Positions 1 through 8,341 of a stretch of DNA of 64,000 nt are shown here, piece after piece. The stretch is taken from contig OY969786.1 in NCBI GenBank assembly GCA_963703075.1, forward strand, positions 62,001-126,000. The letters run 5' to 3'. Below the pieces are notes generated by a model. The model ran no database searches and was not told the DNA's origin. It saw only the letters and a program-made list of their open reading frames with translations. A program made the translations under genes and the position numbers. This DNA is from Korobacter sp963703075 (GTDB taxonomy: Bacteria > Acidobacteriota > Terriglobia > Terriglobales > Acidobacteriaceae). How positions within the stretch are numbered: position 1 is the first letter of the stretch; every line of letters starts with the position of its first letter.

Positions 1-3000
1 GAAGCGGTAGCTGTAGACGCCTTCTTCGTTCAGGTCGCTGTAAGCCGATTCCGAAATGCCCCAGGGAACATCGAACTTATCGGCGTAGGCCTGCTGCTCT
101 TTCACAGCTCTTTCCATTGCGCATTGCAAAACTGAATCGCGGTACGAGCCCGTCCAGATCGCAGGCATCAGGTACTCAAACATGGTGCCCGCCCAGGAAA
201 TCAGGGCCGGACCGGCGCTGGTCGCAACGTGTTTCCTCCCCAGCTTCAGCCAGACGTCCTGTGGAACCTCGCCCTTGGCAATGGCGAGGAAGGCGGCAAT
301 ACGCGATTCGGAAGCGAGCAGGTCGTAACAGGCGTCATGAAGCTTTGCCTCGTCCACGGAGTAGCCGATGGATAGGAGCTTGCGACGACGGTCGAGCAGG
401 AAAGTGAAATCCATGCCGATGAAGCGGTCATCCGCTTCATTCGCGATCCGGTTCAGGTCCTGCAGCAGCGTGGAGCACCGCGTATAGGCCTCTCCTACTT
501 GCGCCAAAAGTTTCCGGCACAGTTGCCGGTACTCGGCCGATTCGCTTCCACGATCGATGGCGTCCTGCAGTTTGCTTTCAAGATCGCGGATGGTGGCCGG
601 AAGCTGCGAGAGCGGTGCTTGCAAACCAGCGTTCGTGATTGCCAGGCTGCGGCTCACAGGCTCGAATTCGGGCAGCAGCCACGGCATATAGCCGGCCAGC
701 AGGGCTTGCAGCGAATCTCTGCGCGCAGCCAGTTGTTCGGTGAACCACGGCGCTTTGTGTTCGCGAGAGTCGCTTCTGACGGTTGGGTCGGAAATAGTTT
801 CGGACAAGCGTTGCAGCAGCGGCTGTTTTCGCCGTCCACGAAGCGCACGCATCGCCCTCCATGAGGAGACAGCCTTCAAATCGACTAACGCGCGGACGCA
901 ATCGTCATAGCCTTCCAGCAACGTGGCCGGCAGCAGCGGTTTATCAAGCAACGCCCGGGTTCCATGATTGAGGACCACGAACGATGCGGCGAGATTCCCG
1001 CTGTCCACACTGGAAACGAAACGAGGACTCAAAGGGGCGAGGGTACGGGTGTCGTACCAATTGAGAAGGTGTCCACGGTGCAGTTGCAGGCGTTTTATAG
1101 TGTCGAGCGTGTGAAGTGTCTGCTCGGCGAACTCAGAAACCGTCAGATATCCAAGCTCGCACGCGATTTGGCGGGCGTTCAGCAGCAGGCCAAGGTTGGT
1201 CGGAGAAACGCGGGCCGCAACCAATTCCGGTTCTGCCTGCACGTTGTCGGGGATCAGCCAGTTATGTTCTGGCGAGCTGTATTCCTCGAAATAGCGCCAG
1301 GTGCGCAGGGCGGCGCGGCGCAGGAACAATTCGTCCTTGCGCGAAGCGGGTCCTTTCTCCATCCGCGGCGGACGATCTAGCCACTGGGCAATCAGGTTGC
1401 TGAATCCCCACAGGGTGAGGAAGGGAAGCGCGACCCAGAGGCTGGAGCGATGCCAATAGAACAGGGCTGCGCCGATGCCCAACGCGATGACTGGAGTCCA
1501 GAGTAGGTAAAGATCGACGGGTGTCCGTTTCTTCTTGCCGTGTTCGGATTCTGCCGCGGTTTCCCACTGCAACAGGCGTTGACGAGAGACGAAACGGCGA
1601 TAGATGGTGCGCCAGATTGCGTCGGCTGACAGCAAGGCGTCGTGCACGCGGAAAGCGAGGCTGAGGATAACGCCGGCGGGCCCGGTGCCGAGCGAACGGA
1701 ATGCGCCCTTGATGCCAGCTAAATTTCCGGCAATCGTGGACCGTAGCAGTCGCACGAAAAAATCGAGCAGGGTTGGGGCGAACAAGACCGCCAGGAGGGC
1801 GAGCGTCCAGTAGAGCGGGCGTCCCGGGAAAACCGTCCAGGCGAGGATGAAGGCTGCCACGGTGGCAGGTTCAACCATGCTGCGACGCAAGTTATCAAGA
1901 ATCTTCCATCGCGAGATCAGGGAAATGGGATTCGGCACCCAGCGGCCGCTTTCGTCGGGAACCTTCGAAAGAAGCCATTCCACATTCTGCCAATCGCCTC
2001 GTACCCAGCGATGCTTGCGGCGCGCGTAAGCGCTGTGGTGCGACGGGTAGGAATCGATGACCTTGATGTCACTGGCCAGTCCGGCGCGCGTATAGGCGCC
2101 CTCGATCAAATCGTGGCTCAGGATCTGGTTGCGCGGGAAGCGCCCGTCGAGCACGCGATGAATGGTGCGGAGTTCGTAAAGGCCCTTGCCGACGAAGCTG
2201 CCTTCACCATAGAGATCCTGGTAGACGTCAGAGACTGCCTGAGTGTAAAGATCCAAGCCCGACCATTCGGAGTAGATGGAGGCAAGGCGTGAACGCGAAG
2301 TGCTCTGGATGCTGATGCCAACGCGCGGCTGGAGAATCCCATAACCCTGGGTCACGATGTTCTTCTTGCTGTCGATAATCGCCTGGCATAACGGGTGAGC
2401 CATGGTCCCGATCAGGCGCTGCGCGGCTCCGCGGGGCAGTTGCGTATCCGAATCAAGGGTGAGGACGTAGCGCACCTTCGGCAGGATCGACAAGTCGCCC
2501 ACTTTGTACGGGAAGCTGTCGTACTCTCCGATGATGAGCCGATTGAAGTCGAGCAGCTTACCGCGCTTGCGCTCCCATCCGATCCACACGCCTTCGCGCC
2601 GGTTATAAACGCGGTGGCGATGGAACATTGCGAAAGTGCCGGCGCCCTTACCTGAATACTTCCGGTTCAGCTCTTTTATGAGACCGCCACACAACTCCAC
2701 CAGAGGATCGTCTTCGCGGGGCTGCTCGGCTGAGTCGGGAAGGTCCGTCAGCAGGGCGAAGTGGACATTCGGCGTCATGTTTCCGATGAAACGCACTTCC
2801 AGTTCCTGTACTGTTTCCCGCACCTGTTTTTCATTGAGCAACAGGGTGGGAACAACCACCATGGTCGTGCAATCTTCTGGAACACCGCTGGAGAAATCGA
2901 GTTTGGGAAGAAGCTGTGGGTCGAGCAGCGAGGTGGTAAGGAAGTTCATGATCTCGACCGCACTTTGCGTGCAGGGGATCAGCAGGGCGAGGAAAGCGAG

Positions 3001-4050
3001 AAGTGTTCCCCAGAGGGAATTGAAGTTGACCGACCACAACACGGCCAGGATCATGAGCAGCGTCAGGGTTTCGACGCCAAGCGGGTAGAATTCATCCGGA
3101 TGCCGGCGCAGGAAAGCCTGGTATTTCTCGCGGAAGGGAAGTCGAACATCGGCACGCCGGTGCAGTTGATCCCGACCTTCAGCGATGAGGTAGTACCCGA
3201 CATGCGAGTGGCGCAAAGTCACCCGGGGATCGCGCTCACGTTTCAAAGTTGATTCGCGTGCCAGGGCAATCGCCATTTGTGCAATTTCCAGCTCCGAATG
3301 GTCGGAGTGCTCTGCCAGCTTGGCGACTTCCTGGCGATACCGTTCGCGGCTCGGAGCATCCATGTGCGCATAGGCGCCGGCTGGATCGGTGCGCAGGACC
3401 TGGTCGAATACAATCGACGCCTCGAGCAGTTCCTTCCAGGGCGCTTGCTCGGTTTCACGCAGACTGCGAATGCAGTCGCTCACCGCGGTTCCACTCGGAG
3501 TGTTGACCCCGCTTTCCAGGACCACCGTAGCGATCCGCTCCAACAGAACAAGCTTCAAGGCAGGCTCGATCTGCCACAATTCGCGCATGCCAAGTACAAC
3601 CACGGTCTGGAAAGCGTGCAGGTAGTCGGTGAAGCTCTTGTCGCTGTAGCGATACTGGATAGTGGCCAGCAGGTCCTCGGACAGTACGAGAACGCGAGGA
3701 ACCAACTCCTGCCCGGGACCGCGGACCTGTTCCGTCTGGCTAAGGCCCTCGATGGAGCTCTGGAGCGTCGCTAGTTCACCGCGAAGAAACTCGCGATTCT
3801 CGCGGAGCCAGCGGCGTTCATCGGCAACCAGGTGAATACTGGAGGCCGAGCCTTCCGCACTGTCGAAGGCAGTCTCCAGCCGCTCATGAAGTTTTTCGAG
3901 ACGCTCGAAAAAATGCTCCGAGGTCTTACCCGGTACCCAGTACATCTGCCGGGCACAGGCCACGGCGTTGTCGGCAAGCGACGGCTCATTGACGGCATCG
4001 CGGGTGCGCGCCGCATCTTCGAGCTCTTTGATAAACGCGTTATTCGTCAT
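1..4050 (-). CDS. ndvB: Cyclic beta-1,2-glucan synthase-like protein (GT84/glucoamylase-like/GH94 architecture), partial
   Basis: The minus-strand frame opened by the ATG at 4050 runs without a stop through base 1, giving the first 1350 codons; the C-terminus lies outside the window. Family members are about 2800 aa, so roughly half is seen. A cytoplasmic N-terminal region is followed by a hydrophobic pair at residues 320-363. A GT84-like segment follows with LTLDSDTQLPRG near residue 527 and SHDLIEGAYTRAG near 640. More membrane segments lie near 725-755 and 845-870, and a glucoamylase-like region carries WAGTMFEYLMP near 1290. The GH94 phosphorylase domain expected at the C-terminus would lie beyond the edge. 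In the known family, NdvB/ChvB makes cyclic beta-1,2-glucan from UDP-glucose at the inner membrane. An ABC exporter lies 21 nt upstream. The family assignment is confident; the exact product is inferred. Confidence 0.85.
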   Translation of the reverse strand, partial: MTNNAFIKELEDAARTRDAVNEPSLADNAVACARQMYWVPGKTSEHFFERLEKLHERLETAFDSAEGSASSIHLVADERRWLRENREFLRGELATLQSSIEGLSQTEQVRGPGQELVPRVLVLSEDLLATIQYRYSDKSFTDYLHAFQTVVVLGMRELWQIEPALKLVLLERIATVVLESGVNTPSGTAVSDCIRSLRETEQAPWKELLEASIVFDQVLRTDPAGAYAHMDAPSRERYRQEVAKLAEHSDHSELEIAQMAIALARESTLKRERDPRVTLRHSHVGYYLIAEGRDQLHRRADVRLPFREKYQAFLRRHPDEFYPLGVETLTLLMILAVLWSVNFNSLWGTLLAFLALLIPCTQSAVEIMNFLTTSLLDPQLLPKLDFSSGVPEDCTTMVVVPTLLLNEKQVRETVQELEVRFIGNMTPNVHFALLTDLPDSAEQPREDDPLVELCGGLIKELNRKYSGKGAGTFAMFHRHRVYNRREGVWIGWERKRGKLLDFNRLIIGEYDSFPYKVGDLSILPKVRYVLTLDSDTQLPRGAAQRLIGTMAHPLCQAIIDSKKNIVTQGYGILQPRVGISIQSTSRSRLASIYSEWSGLDLYTQAVSDVYQDLYGEGSFVGKGLYELRTIHRVLDGRFPRNQILSHDLIEGAYTRAGLASDIKVIDSYPSHHSAYARRKHRWVRGDWQNVEWLLSKVPDESGRWVPNPISLISRWKILDNLRRSMVEPATVAAFILAWTVFPGRPLYWTLALLAVLFAPTLLDFFVRLLRSTIAGNLAGIKGAFRSLGTGPAGVILSLAFRVHDALLSADAIWRTIYRRFVSRQRLLQWETAAESEHGKKKRTPVDLYLLWTPVIALGIGAALFYWHRSSLWVALPFLTLWGFSNLIAQWLDRPPRMEKGPASRKDELFLRRAALRTWRYFEEYSSPEHNWLIPDNVQAEPELVAARVSPTNLGLLLNARQIACELGYLTVSEFAEQTLHTLDTIKRLQLHRGHLLNWYDTRTLAPLSPRFVSSVDSGNLAASFVVLNHGTRALLDKPLLPATLLEGYDDCVRALVDLKAVSSWRAMRALRGRRKQPLLQRLSETISDPTVRSDSREHKAPWFTEQLAARRDSLQALLAGYMPWLLPEFEPVSRSLAITNAGLQAPLSQLPATIRDLESKLQDAIDRGSESAEYRQLCRKLLAQVGEAYTRCSTLLQDLNRIANEADDRFIGMDFTFLLDRRRKLLSIGYSVDEAKLHDACYDLLASESRIAAFLAIAKGEVPQDVWLKLGRKHVATSAGPALISWAGTMFEYLMPAIWTGSYRDSVLQCAMERAVKEQQAYADKFDVPWGISESAYSDLNEEGVYSYRF

Positions 4051-4071
4051 AAAGAGGGTCCTAACTCACAG

Positions 4072-5895
4072 CTATCGGTAGCTCGCAGCCTGCAACTCAA
4101 ACATTTCGGCATATCGTCCGCCGAGGGCCATCAACTGCCGGTGGTTCCCGTCCTCGGCGATCCGGCCGTTGGCGAGCACAATAATGCGGTCGGCCATCCG
4201 AACCGTGGAGAAACGGTGAGAAATAAAGAGCGACATCTTGCCCTGGGTGAGCTCCGCAAAACGCTCGAAGACTTCGAACTCGCTGCGCGCATCCAAAGCC
4301 GCGGTTGGTTCGTCGAGGATCAAGAGTTGCGCATCGCGCAGGTAGGCACGCGCCAAGGCCAGCCGCTGCCATTCGCCGCCAGAAAGGTCCACACCTTGCA
4401 GGAACCGGCGGCCGAGCATCTGGTCGTAGCCACCTTCCAATTTCGAGATGACTTCGTCGGCGAGGCTTTTATGGGCGGCGCTCTCAATTAACTCCGTAGA
4501 CGGTAGCTCGTCGATACGTCCCACCGCGATATTTTCGCGGGCGGTCATTTCATACCGCATGAAATCCTGGAAAATGACGCCGATTTCGCGGTAGAGATCT
4601 TCCAGGCTGTATTCCCGTAGGTCGATCCCGTCGAGAAGAATCTGGCCTTCCGTGGGATCGTAGAGGCGCGTCATCAGTTTGACGATCGTCGTCTTGCCCT
4701 CGCCGTTTTCCCCGATCAACGCGACGCGCTCCCCCGGGTTCAGGGTGAAGTTAAAGTGGTTGACGACTGGCCGCGTGGTGCCGGGGTAGCTGAACGAGAC
4801 ATTCCGGAATTCGAAGCCTTGCTTGATCGGCCGGGGCGCAGGCAGCGCGTTCGGCTTGCTGCGAATCGTCGGCTTCATGTCGAAAAATGCCAGTAGATCG
4901 GTCAGGAAAAGGGCTTGGTCGGCTATGCTCGACAGGGTTGAGAAGATCTGCTGAATGTTGTTGCTGGCCTGCAGAATCGCGCCCGCCAGGAAATACAAAG
5001 TGCCGATCGAGAGGGCGCCGGCCAGGGTTTTCCAGATCACCCAAACGTAGGCTGCGTAATATCCCAGCGTCCCGATCAGCGATAGCAGCGCCCCTGCACG
5101 CAGCCGACGATCGGAGAGCTCAACGTTCTGCTCGTAAATATCGTTCGAGAGCTTCGTGAACCGGTCGGTAAGGAACCCGCTGAGCCCAAAAAGCTTGAGT
5201 TCCTTGGCCGCTTCCTTGCTGCCGCCCAGGATGCGCAGGTAATCGAGCTGGCGGCGGATCGGGGTTTGCCGGAAGTTCTTGGCATAACCGAGAAACGCAA
5301 AATGGCTCTCGCCCAGGAAGGCCGGTATGACGCCGGCTACCAGCAGCAGCAATAACCAGGGTGAGAAATAGACAATGGAAATCGAGAGGGAGACAGCCGT
5401 CACGACTTGCTGCAACAGCCGCCCGATGGCTTGAATCATCCCCAGGCGATCGGTGGCTTGCACCCGGGCACGCTCAAGGCGATCGTAGAAAACGGGATCT
5501 TCGTAGGCCGTCAGGTCGAGCTCGGCTGCGTGCCGCATAACCTCAATGCTGACGTGCCGCGTATACCGGTCGGCGAGGAGCGAGTCGAGATAGTCCAGTA
5601 ACCGGGTCAAAACACTGCTGCTGACCGCCAAACCGAACTCCGCCGCAACCAGCCACCAGAACGTGCGGGGCATCGGCTGATGGCGCTCAACGACGGTCAC
5701 GATGTTGTCGATGATCCGCTTACTGATGGCCAAAAGACCGATCGGCACCAGCGCGGTGATGACGCGGACGATCACCCCCCACGTGACTACGCTCGGGCCG
5801 GACTCCCAGACGATTTTGAGCACGGGAGGAACCTGGCGCAGCGCCCCCAGGCGCTCGTCCCATGCACTCCAGAAATGCTCTCTTTGTTCGGACAT
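4072..5895 (-). CDS. ABC transporter, fused permease and ATP-binding protein (exporter type)
   Basis: This is a 607-aa half-transporter with an N-terminal six-helix membrane domain (about residues 35-330) and a C-terminal nucleotide-binding domain. Visible motifs are Walker A GENGEGKT near residue 395, signature LSGGEW, Walker B LLILDEPTAALD and the H-loop histidine in SHRFST. An upstream TTG at 5919 would add eight residues; the ATG at 5895 is preferred. The gene ends 21 nt before the glucan-synthase-like gene, so the two are probably co-transcribed. In rhizobia a similar exporter, NdvA/ChvA, carries cyclic glucan across the inner membrane, and the pairing suggests the same role here. Sequence alone cannot distinguish it from lipid or peptide exporters of the MsbA/HlyB class. 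Confidence 0.9.
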   Translation of the reverse strand: MSEQREHFWSAWDERLGALRQVPPVLKIVWESGPSVVTWGVIVRVITALVPIGLLAISKRIIDNIVTVVERHQPMPRTFWWLVAAEFGLAVSSSVLTRLLDYLDSLLADRYTRHVSIEVMRHAAELDLTAYEDPVFYDRLERARVQATDRLGMIQAIGRLLQQVVTAVSLSISIVYFSPWLLLLLVAGVIPAFLGESHFAFLGYAKNFRQTPIRRQLDYLRILGGSKEAAKELKLFGLSGFLTDRFTKLSNDIYEQNVELSDRRLRAGALLSLIGTLGYYAAYVWVIWKTLAGALSIGTLYFLAGAILQASNNIQQIFSTLSSIADQALFLTDLLAFFDMKPTIRSKPNALPAPRPIKQGFEFRNVSFSYPGTTRPVVNHFNFTLNPGERVALIGENGEGKTTIVKLMTRLYDPTEGQILLDGIDLREYSLEDLYREIGVIFQDFMRYEMTARENIAVGRIDELPSTELIESAAHKSLADEVISKLEGGYDQMLGRRFLQGVDLSGGEWQRLALARAYLRDAQLLILDEPTAALDARSEFEVFERFAELTQGKMSLFISHRFSTVRMADRIIVLANGRIAEDGNHRQLMALGGRYAEMFELQAASYR

Positions 5896-6204
5896 CGAAT
5901 AGGCCAACGAAAGCTGCAATCTCTCACTGCGTGGGCAGAGAACGGGCTTGCCTCACAAGCAAGCCAGACAAAAGGGCACACTCATTCAGATGCGACTTTG
6001 GACACGAGAGTCTAGGCCAAAAGACGCAAAAAACAGATACTTAGCGATTGTATTCCGACTCGATCGCTCCCCAGGCTGGAAGGTCGCACCGGGCTGGTAG
6101 GCCATTTCCGGTGAGGGGCACGTAAGTAGTTGAAATGTAAGCTGCTGCCCGATCAGAAGGCAAGGCGGGGCGGTCTAGCCGCCCCGGCGCATGATGTCCC
6201 GCAG
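5896..6204. other. Intergenic region upstream of the ABC exporter
   Basis: These 309 nt separate the metallophosphoesterase from the ABC exporter, both on the minus strand. It must contain the exporter promoter unless there is read-through, but I see no convincing -35/-10 pair. The only structure seen is the GC-rich hairpin at 6167-6185, listed separately. Short open frames here have no recognisable product. Confidence 0.5.
6167..6185 (-). terminator. Hairpin after the metallophosphoesterase gene
   Basis: A perfect 7-bp stem GGGGCGG/CCGCCCC with a 5-nt loop lies about 20 nt past the stop codon at 6205. It is not followed by a clean T-run on the minus strand, so it could be a weak or Rho-assisted terminator. 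Confidence 0.4.
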
Positions 6205-7965
6205 CTATGGCACGGTCACGTAAATCGTCTGCTTCGCGAGTCCGCCCTTATTGTCTACCGACTGCACCGTCAGGCGGTGGGTTCCGGTAGCCAGTGTGAT
6301 GGATGCGTTGAACGAGCCGCCCGCCTGTTGAGTGGCCTTTACCTGGTCGACGTAAAGCTGCATCCACGACACCGGCAGGGTATTTGTCGATAGCGCCACG
6401 ACATTAACGGGCGACGCTACCGTGGCATTCGCTGGCGGAGAGCAAATCGTGACCGAAGGAGAGACCGGATTCGCGGTACACGTCGGCGCATTTACGGTCA
6501 GGTAGAGAGTCTGCTTGAACAGCCCTCCAGTGCTGTCTTGGGCCTGGACGGTTACCCGGTGGGTTCCCGGTGCAAGCGTGGTGTTGTTGCTGAAGATGCT
6601 GCCGCTCTGGGCCACATTTCCAATTCCATCAATGAAGAGCTGCATCGTGGATGCCGGATTCGAGTCCGTTGCCCCGGCGGTGAATTGTACCGGAGAGACC
6701 ACGGTCGCGTTGTTGACGAGATTGCAGATCGTCACCGACGGCGAGACTGAGCTCAATGGGCAAGGGGATGCCAGGAAAAAATTGGTATCGGCGTCATAGC
6801 CATTGTTGACGGTCGCGGGCATGGCGCCCGCGTAGTAGCCGTTGGCGATGGCATTCACGGTGTAGTTGCCCGACGGGAACGTGAGTGAGTAATGCCCGTT
6901 GACATCCGTAACCGTGGAAGCGGTGCCAGAGGTGATTTTCACCCCCGGCATGCGCTTACAGGTATTGACGTCGCGTGCCAGTCCGCTGATGGTTCCGGTG
7001 ACTGCAGTGATCGTCGGGGCGTGCCAATTGATCGTGAACTGATCTGCGGCATCGGTTTTGTACACGTTTAGATAGGGCGAATAGGACTTTACGTCGATGG
7101 TGTTGGTCGCGGGATGAAAAGTAAGTATTCGCAGATATCCGTCACCGCCGTTGGGCAGCTCCTGGAAGTTCGAGAACATCTGGTTGACCAAGTTTCCGTT
7201 CACTCCGAGATCGGCGCGACGCGAACCGTTGGCGGCAGTGATGTGCCCGCTTGTGACCGTCTCGAAGTTAGGATATTGGCTGATCAGTTTGGCCCACAAC
7301 TTGTCGCCGTAGTTGTCCTTATTGAGATCTCCGGTATCACACTGATCGACCCGTGTCCCATCCCAGAACATATAGCTATGGGTCACCACAAAGACCTCTT
7401 TGTCCGGATTCGCGGCTATAACCGAAGCCGCCCACGTCACCGCCAAGTCGCGTGGAACGAATTCAAGCACCAGGATCAGGTAGTTCTTCCCACTAATATT
7501 CAGAACTCCATAGAAGTTCTCATTGCTGATGCCGTTGTAATTGCCCTTGTACCAGGAGTACCCGCTGTATCGCGCCGGACCAAACCACTGGTTGAAGCCG
7601 GTGGCTGTTCTGGTCTTGGCGCCGACGTTCGCCCCGTCATAATCGTGATTCCCGATCGCGACGAAGTAGGGGATCTGTGCCTGGTCAAGGAGTTTGAAGG
7701 CGGCGTCCGCTGTAGCCCATTGAGTGTTGTCGGAACCGTCATTGACGGTGTCGCCTAAACCGAACACCGCCTGGATATTCAAAGTTGTTTTGTTATTGAC
7801 CACCCATTGCGTCTCTGAATCGAGCACTTGCGGGTAGTATTGCGTCTCGTTCTGCACATCGGGCAGCACGATGATCGTGAAGTCGGAAGTCTGGGCAGCG
7901 GTGAAAGAGGCAAACGCAGACAATAGGATAAAAAGCATCGCGAGGGAGCGTATGAGGGATTTCAT
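6205..7965 (-). CDS. Secreted metallophosphoesterase with carboxypeptidase-regulatory-like and Ig-like repeats
   Basis: The frame extends upstream to 8223, but the ATG at 7965 is chosen because it gives a classic signal peptide (about residues 1-24, ending FTAAQ). The 586-aa product has a calcineurin-like phosphoesterase domain with the metal ligands expected: LPDVQ (Asp36), GDTVND (71-76), GNHD (105-108), and later VVTHSY and SGHI. After it come a carboxypeptidase-regulatory-like beta-sandwich (around VTDVNGHYSLTFPSGNYTV) and two related C-terminal repeats of about 90 residues, each starting with SVSPSVTIC or PVSPSVTIC and ending in a KQTLY or KQTIY strand. It is probably an exported hydrolase of phosphate esters; the substrate is unknown. 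It is 376 nt from the operon upstream. Confidence 0.85.
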   Translation of the reverse strand: MKSLIRSLAMLFILLSAFASFTAAQTSDFTIIVLPDVQNETQYYPQVLDSETQWVVNNKTTLNIQAVFGLGDTVNDGSDNTQWATADAAFKLLDQAQIPYFVAIGNHDYDGANVGAKTRTATGFNQWFGPARYSGYSWYKGNYNGISNENFYGVLNISGKNYLILVLEFVPRDLAVTWAASVIAANPDKEVFVVTHSYMFWDGTRVDQCDTGDLNKDNYGDKLWAKLISQYPNFETVTSGHITAANGSRRADLGVNGNLVNQMFSNFQELPNGGDGYLRILTFHPATNTIDVKSYSPYLNVYKTDAADQFTINWHAPTITAVTGTISGLARDVNTCKRMPGVKITSGTASTVTDVNGHYSLTFPSGNYTVNAIANGYYAGAMPATVNNGYDADTNFFLASPCPLSSVSPSVTICNLVNNATVVSPVQFTAGATDSNPASTMQLFIDGIGNVAQSGSIFSNNTTLAPGTHRVTVQAQDSTGGLFKQTLYLTVNAPTCTANPVSPSVTICSPPANATVASPVNVVALSTNTLPVSWMQLYVDQVKATQQAGGSFNASITLATGTHRLTVQSVDNKGGLAKQTIYVTVP

Positions 7966-8341
7966 TGGGAGAACCTGGCGTCCTGGGTGCTTGGGTTGAA
8001 GAGCGAAGGGGTTTCGAGTGCACGCGGAGGGTTCGGCCGAGCGGCGATCCAGCTTTGGTTGTGCGGCGAGTCGGGCTGGTATCGAGGAGACGCATTGCTC
8101 CCACCCTGGTGCTGCAAAAATGGAGGTACGAGCGCAGAGCAAGGACAGCAAGGGTCTACCGCGGGTTGCTCGCCAGATGAGATGAGAGCCTGAAGACGTA
8201 TCGAGGCCCTGATTTTGCGTCAATCTGCGTCGTGAACACTATAGCGTTGAACAACGACGCACTTTCAAAGTGTTGTGGGTTCAGTTTCTTTTTGGGAAAG
8301 GCGCGATACAAGGCCTTCGAGGCTGCAAGCTCCGGTACGCT
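7966..8341. other. Intergenic region with a palindrome and weak promoter candidate
   Basis: These 376 nt lie between the FAD oxidoreductase and the metallophosphoesterase, both on the minus strand. On the minus strand TTGAAA (8068-type -35 at 8263-8268) and TATAGT (8238-8243) are 19 nt apart, a slightly long spacer. A perfect 13-nt palindrome CACTTTCAAAGTG (8260-8272) overlaps the -35. Transcription from here would leave a leader of about 265 nt before the ATG at 7965. No convincing gene was seen. Confidence 0.35.

Noticed and set aside
7966..8223. N-terminal extension of the metallophosphoesterase frame to 8223
   Set aside because: The internal ATG at 7965 begins a clear signal peptide; the upstream codons have no signal or domain character.
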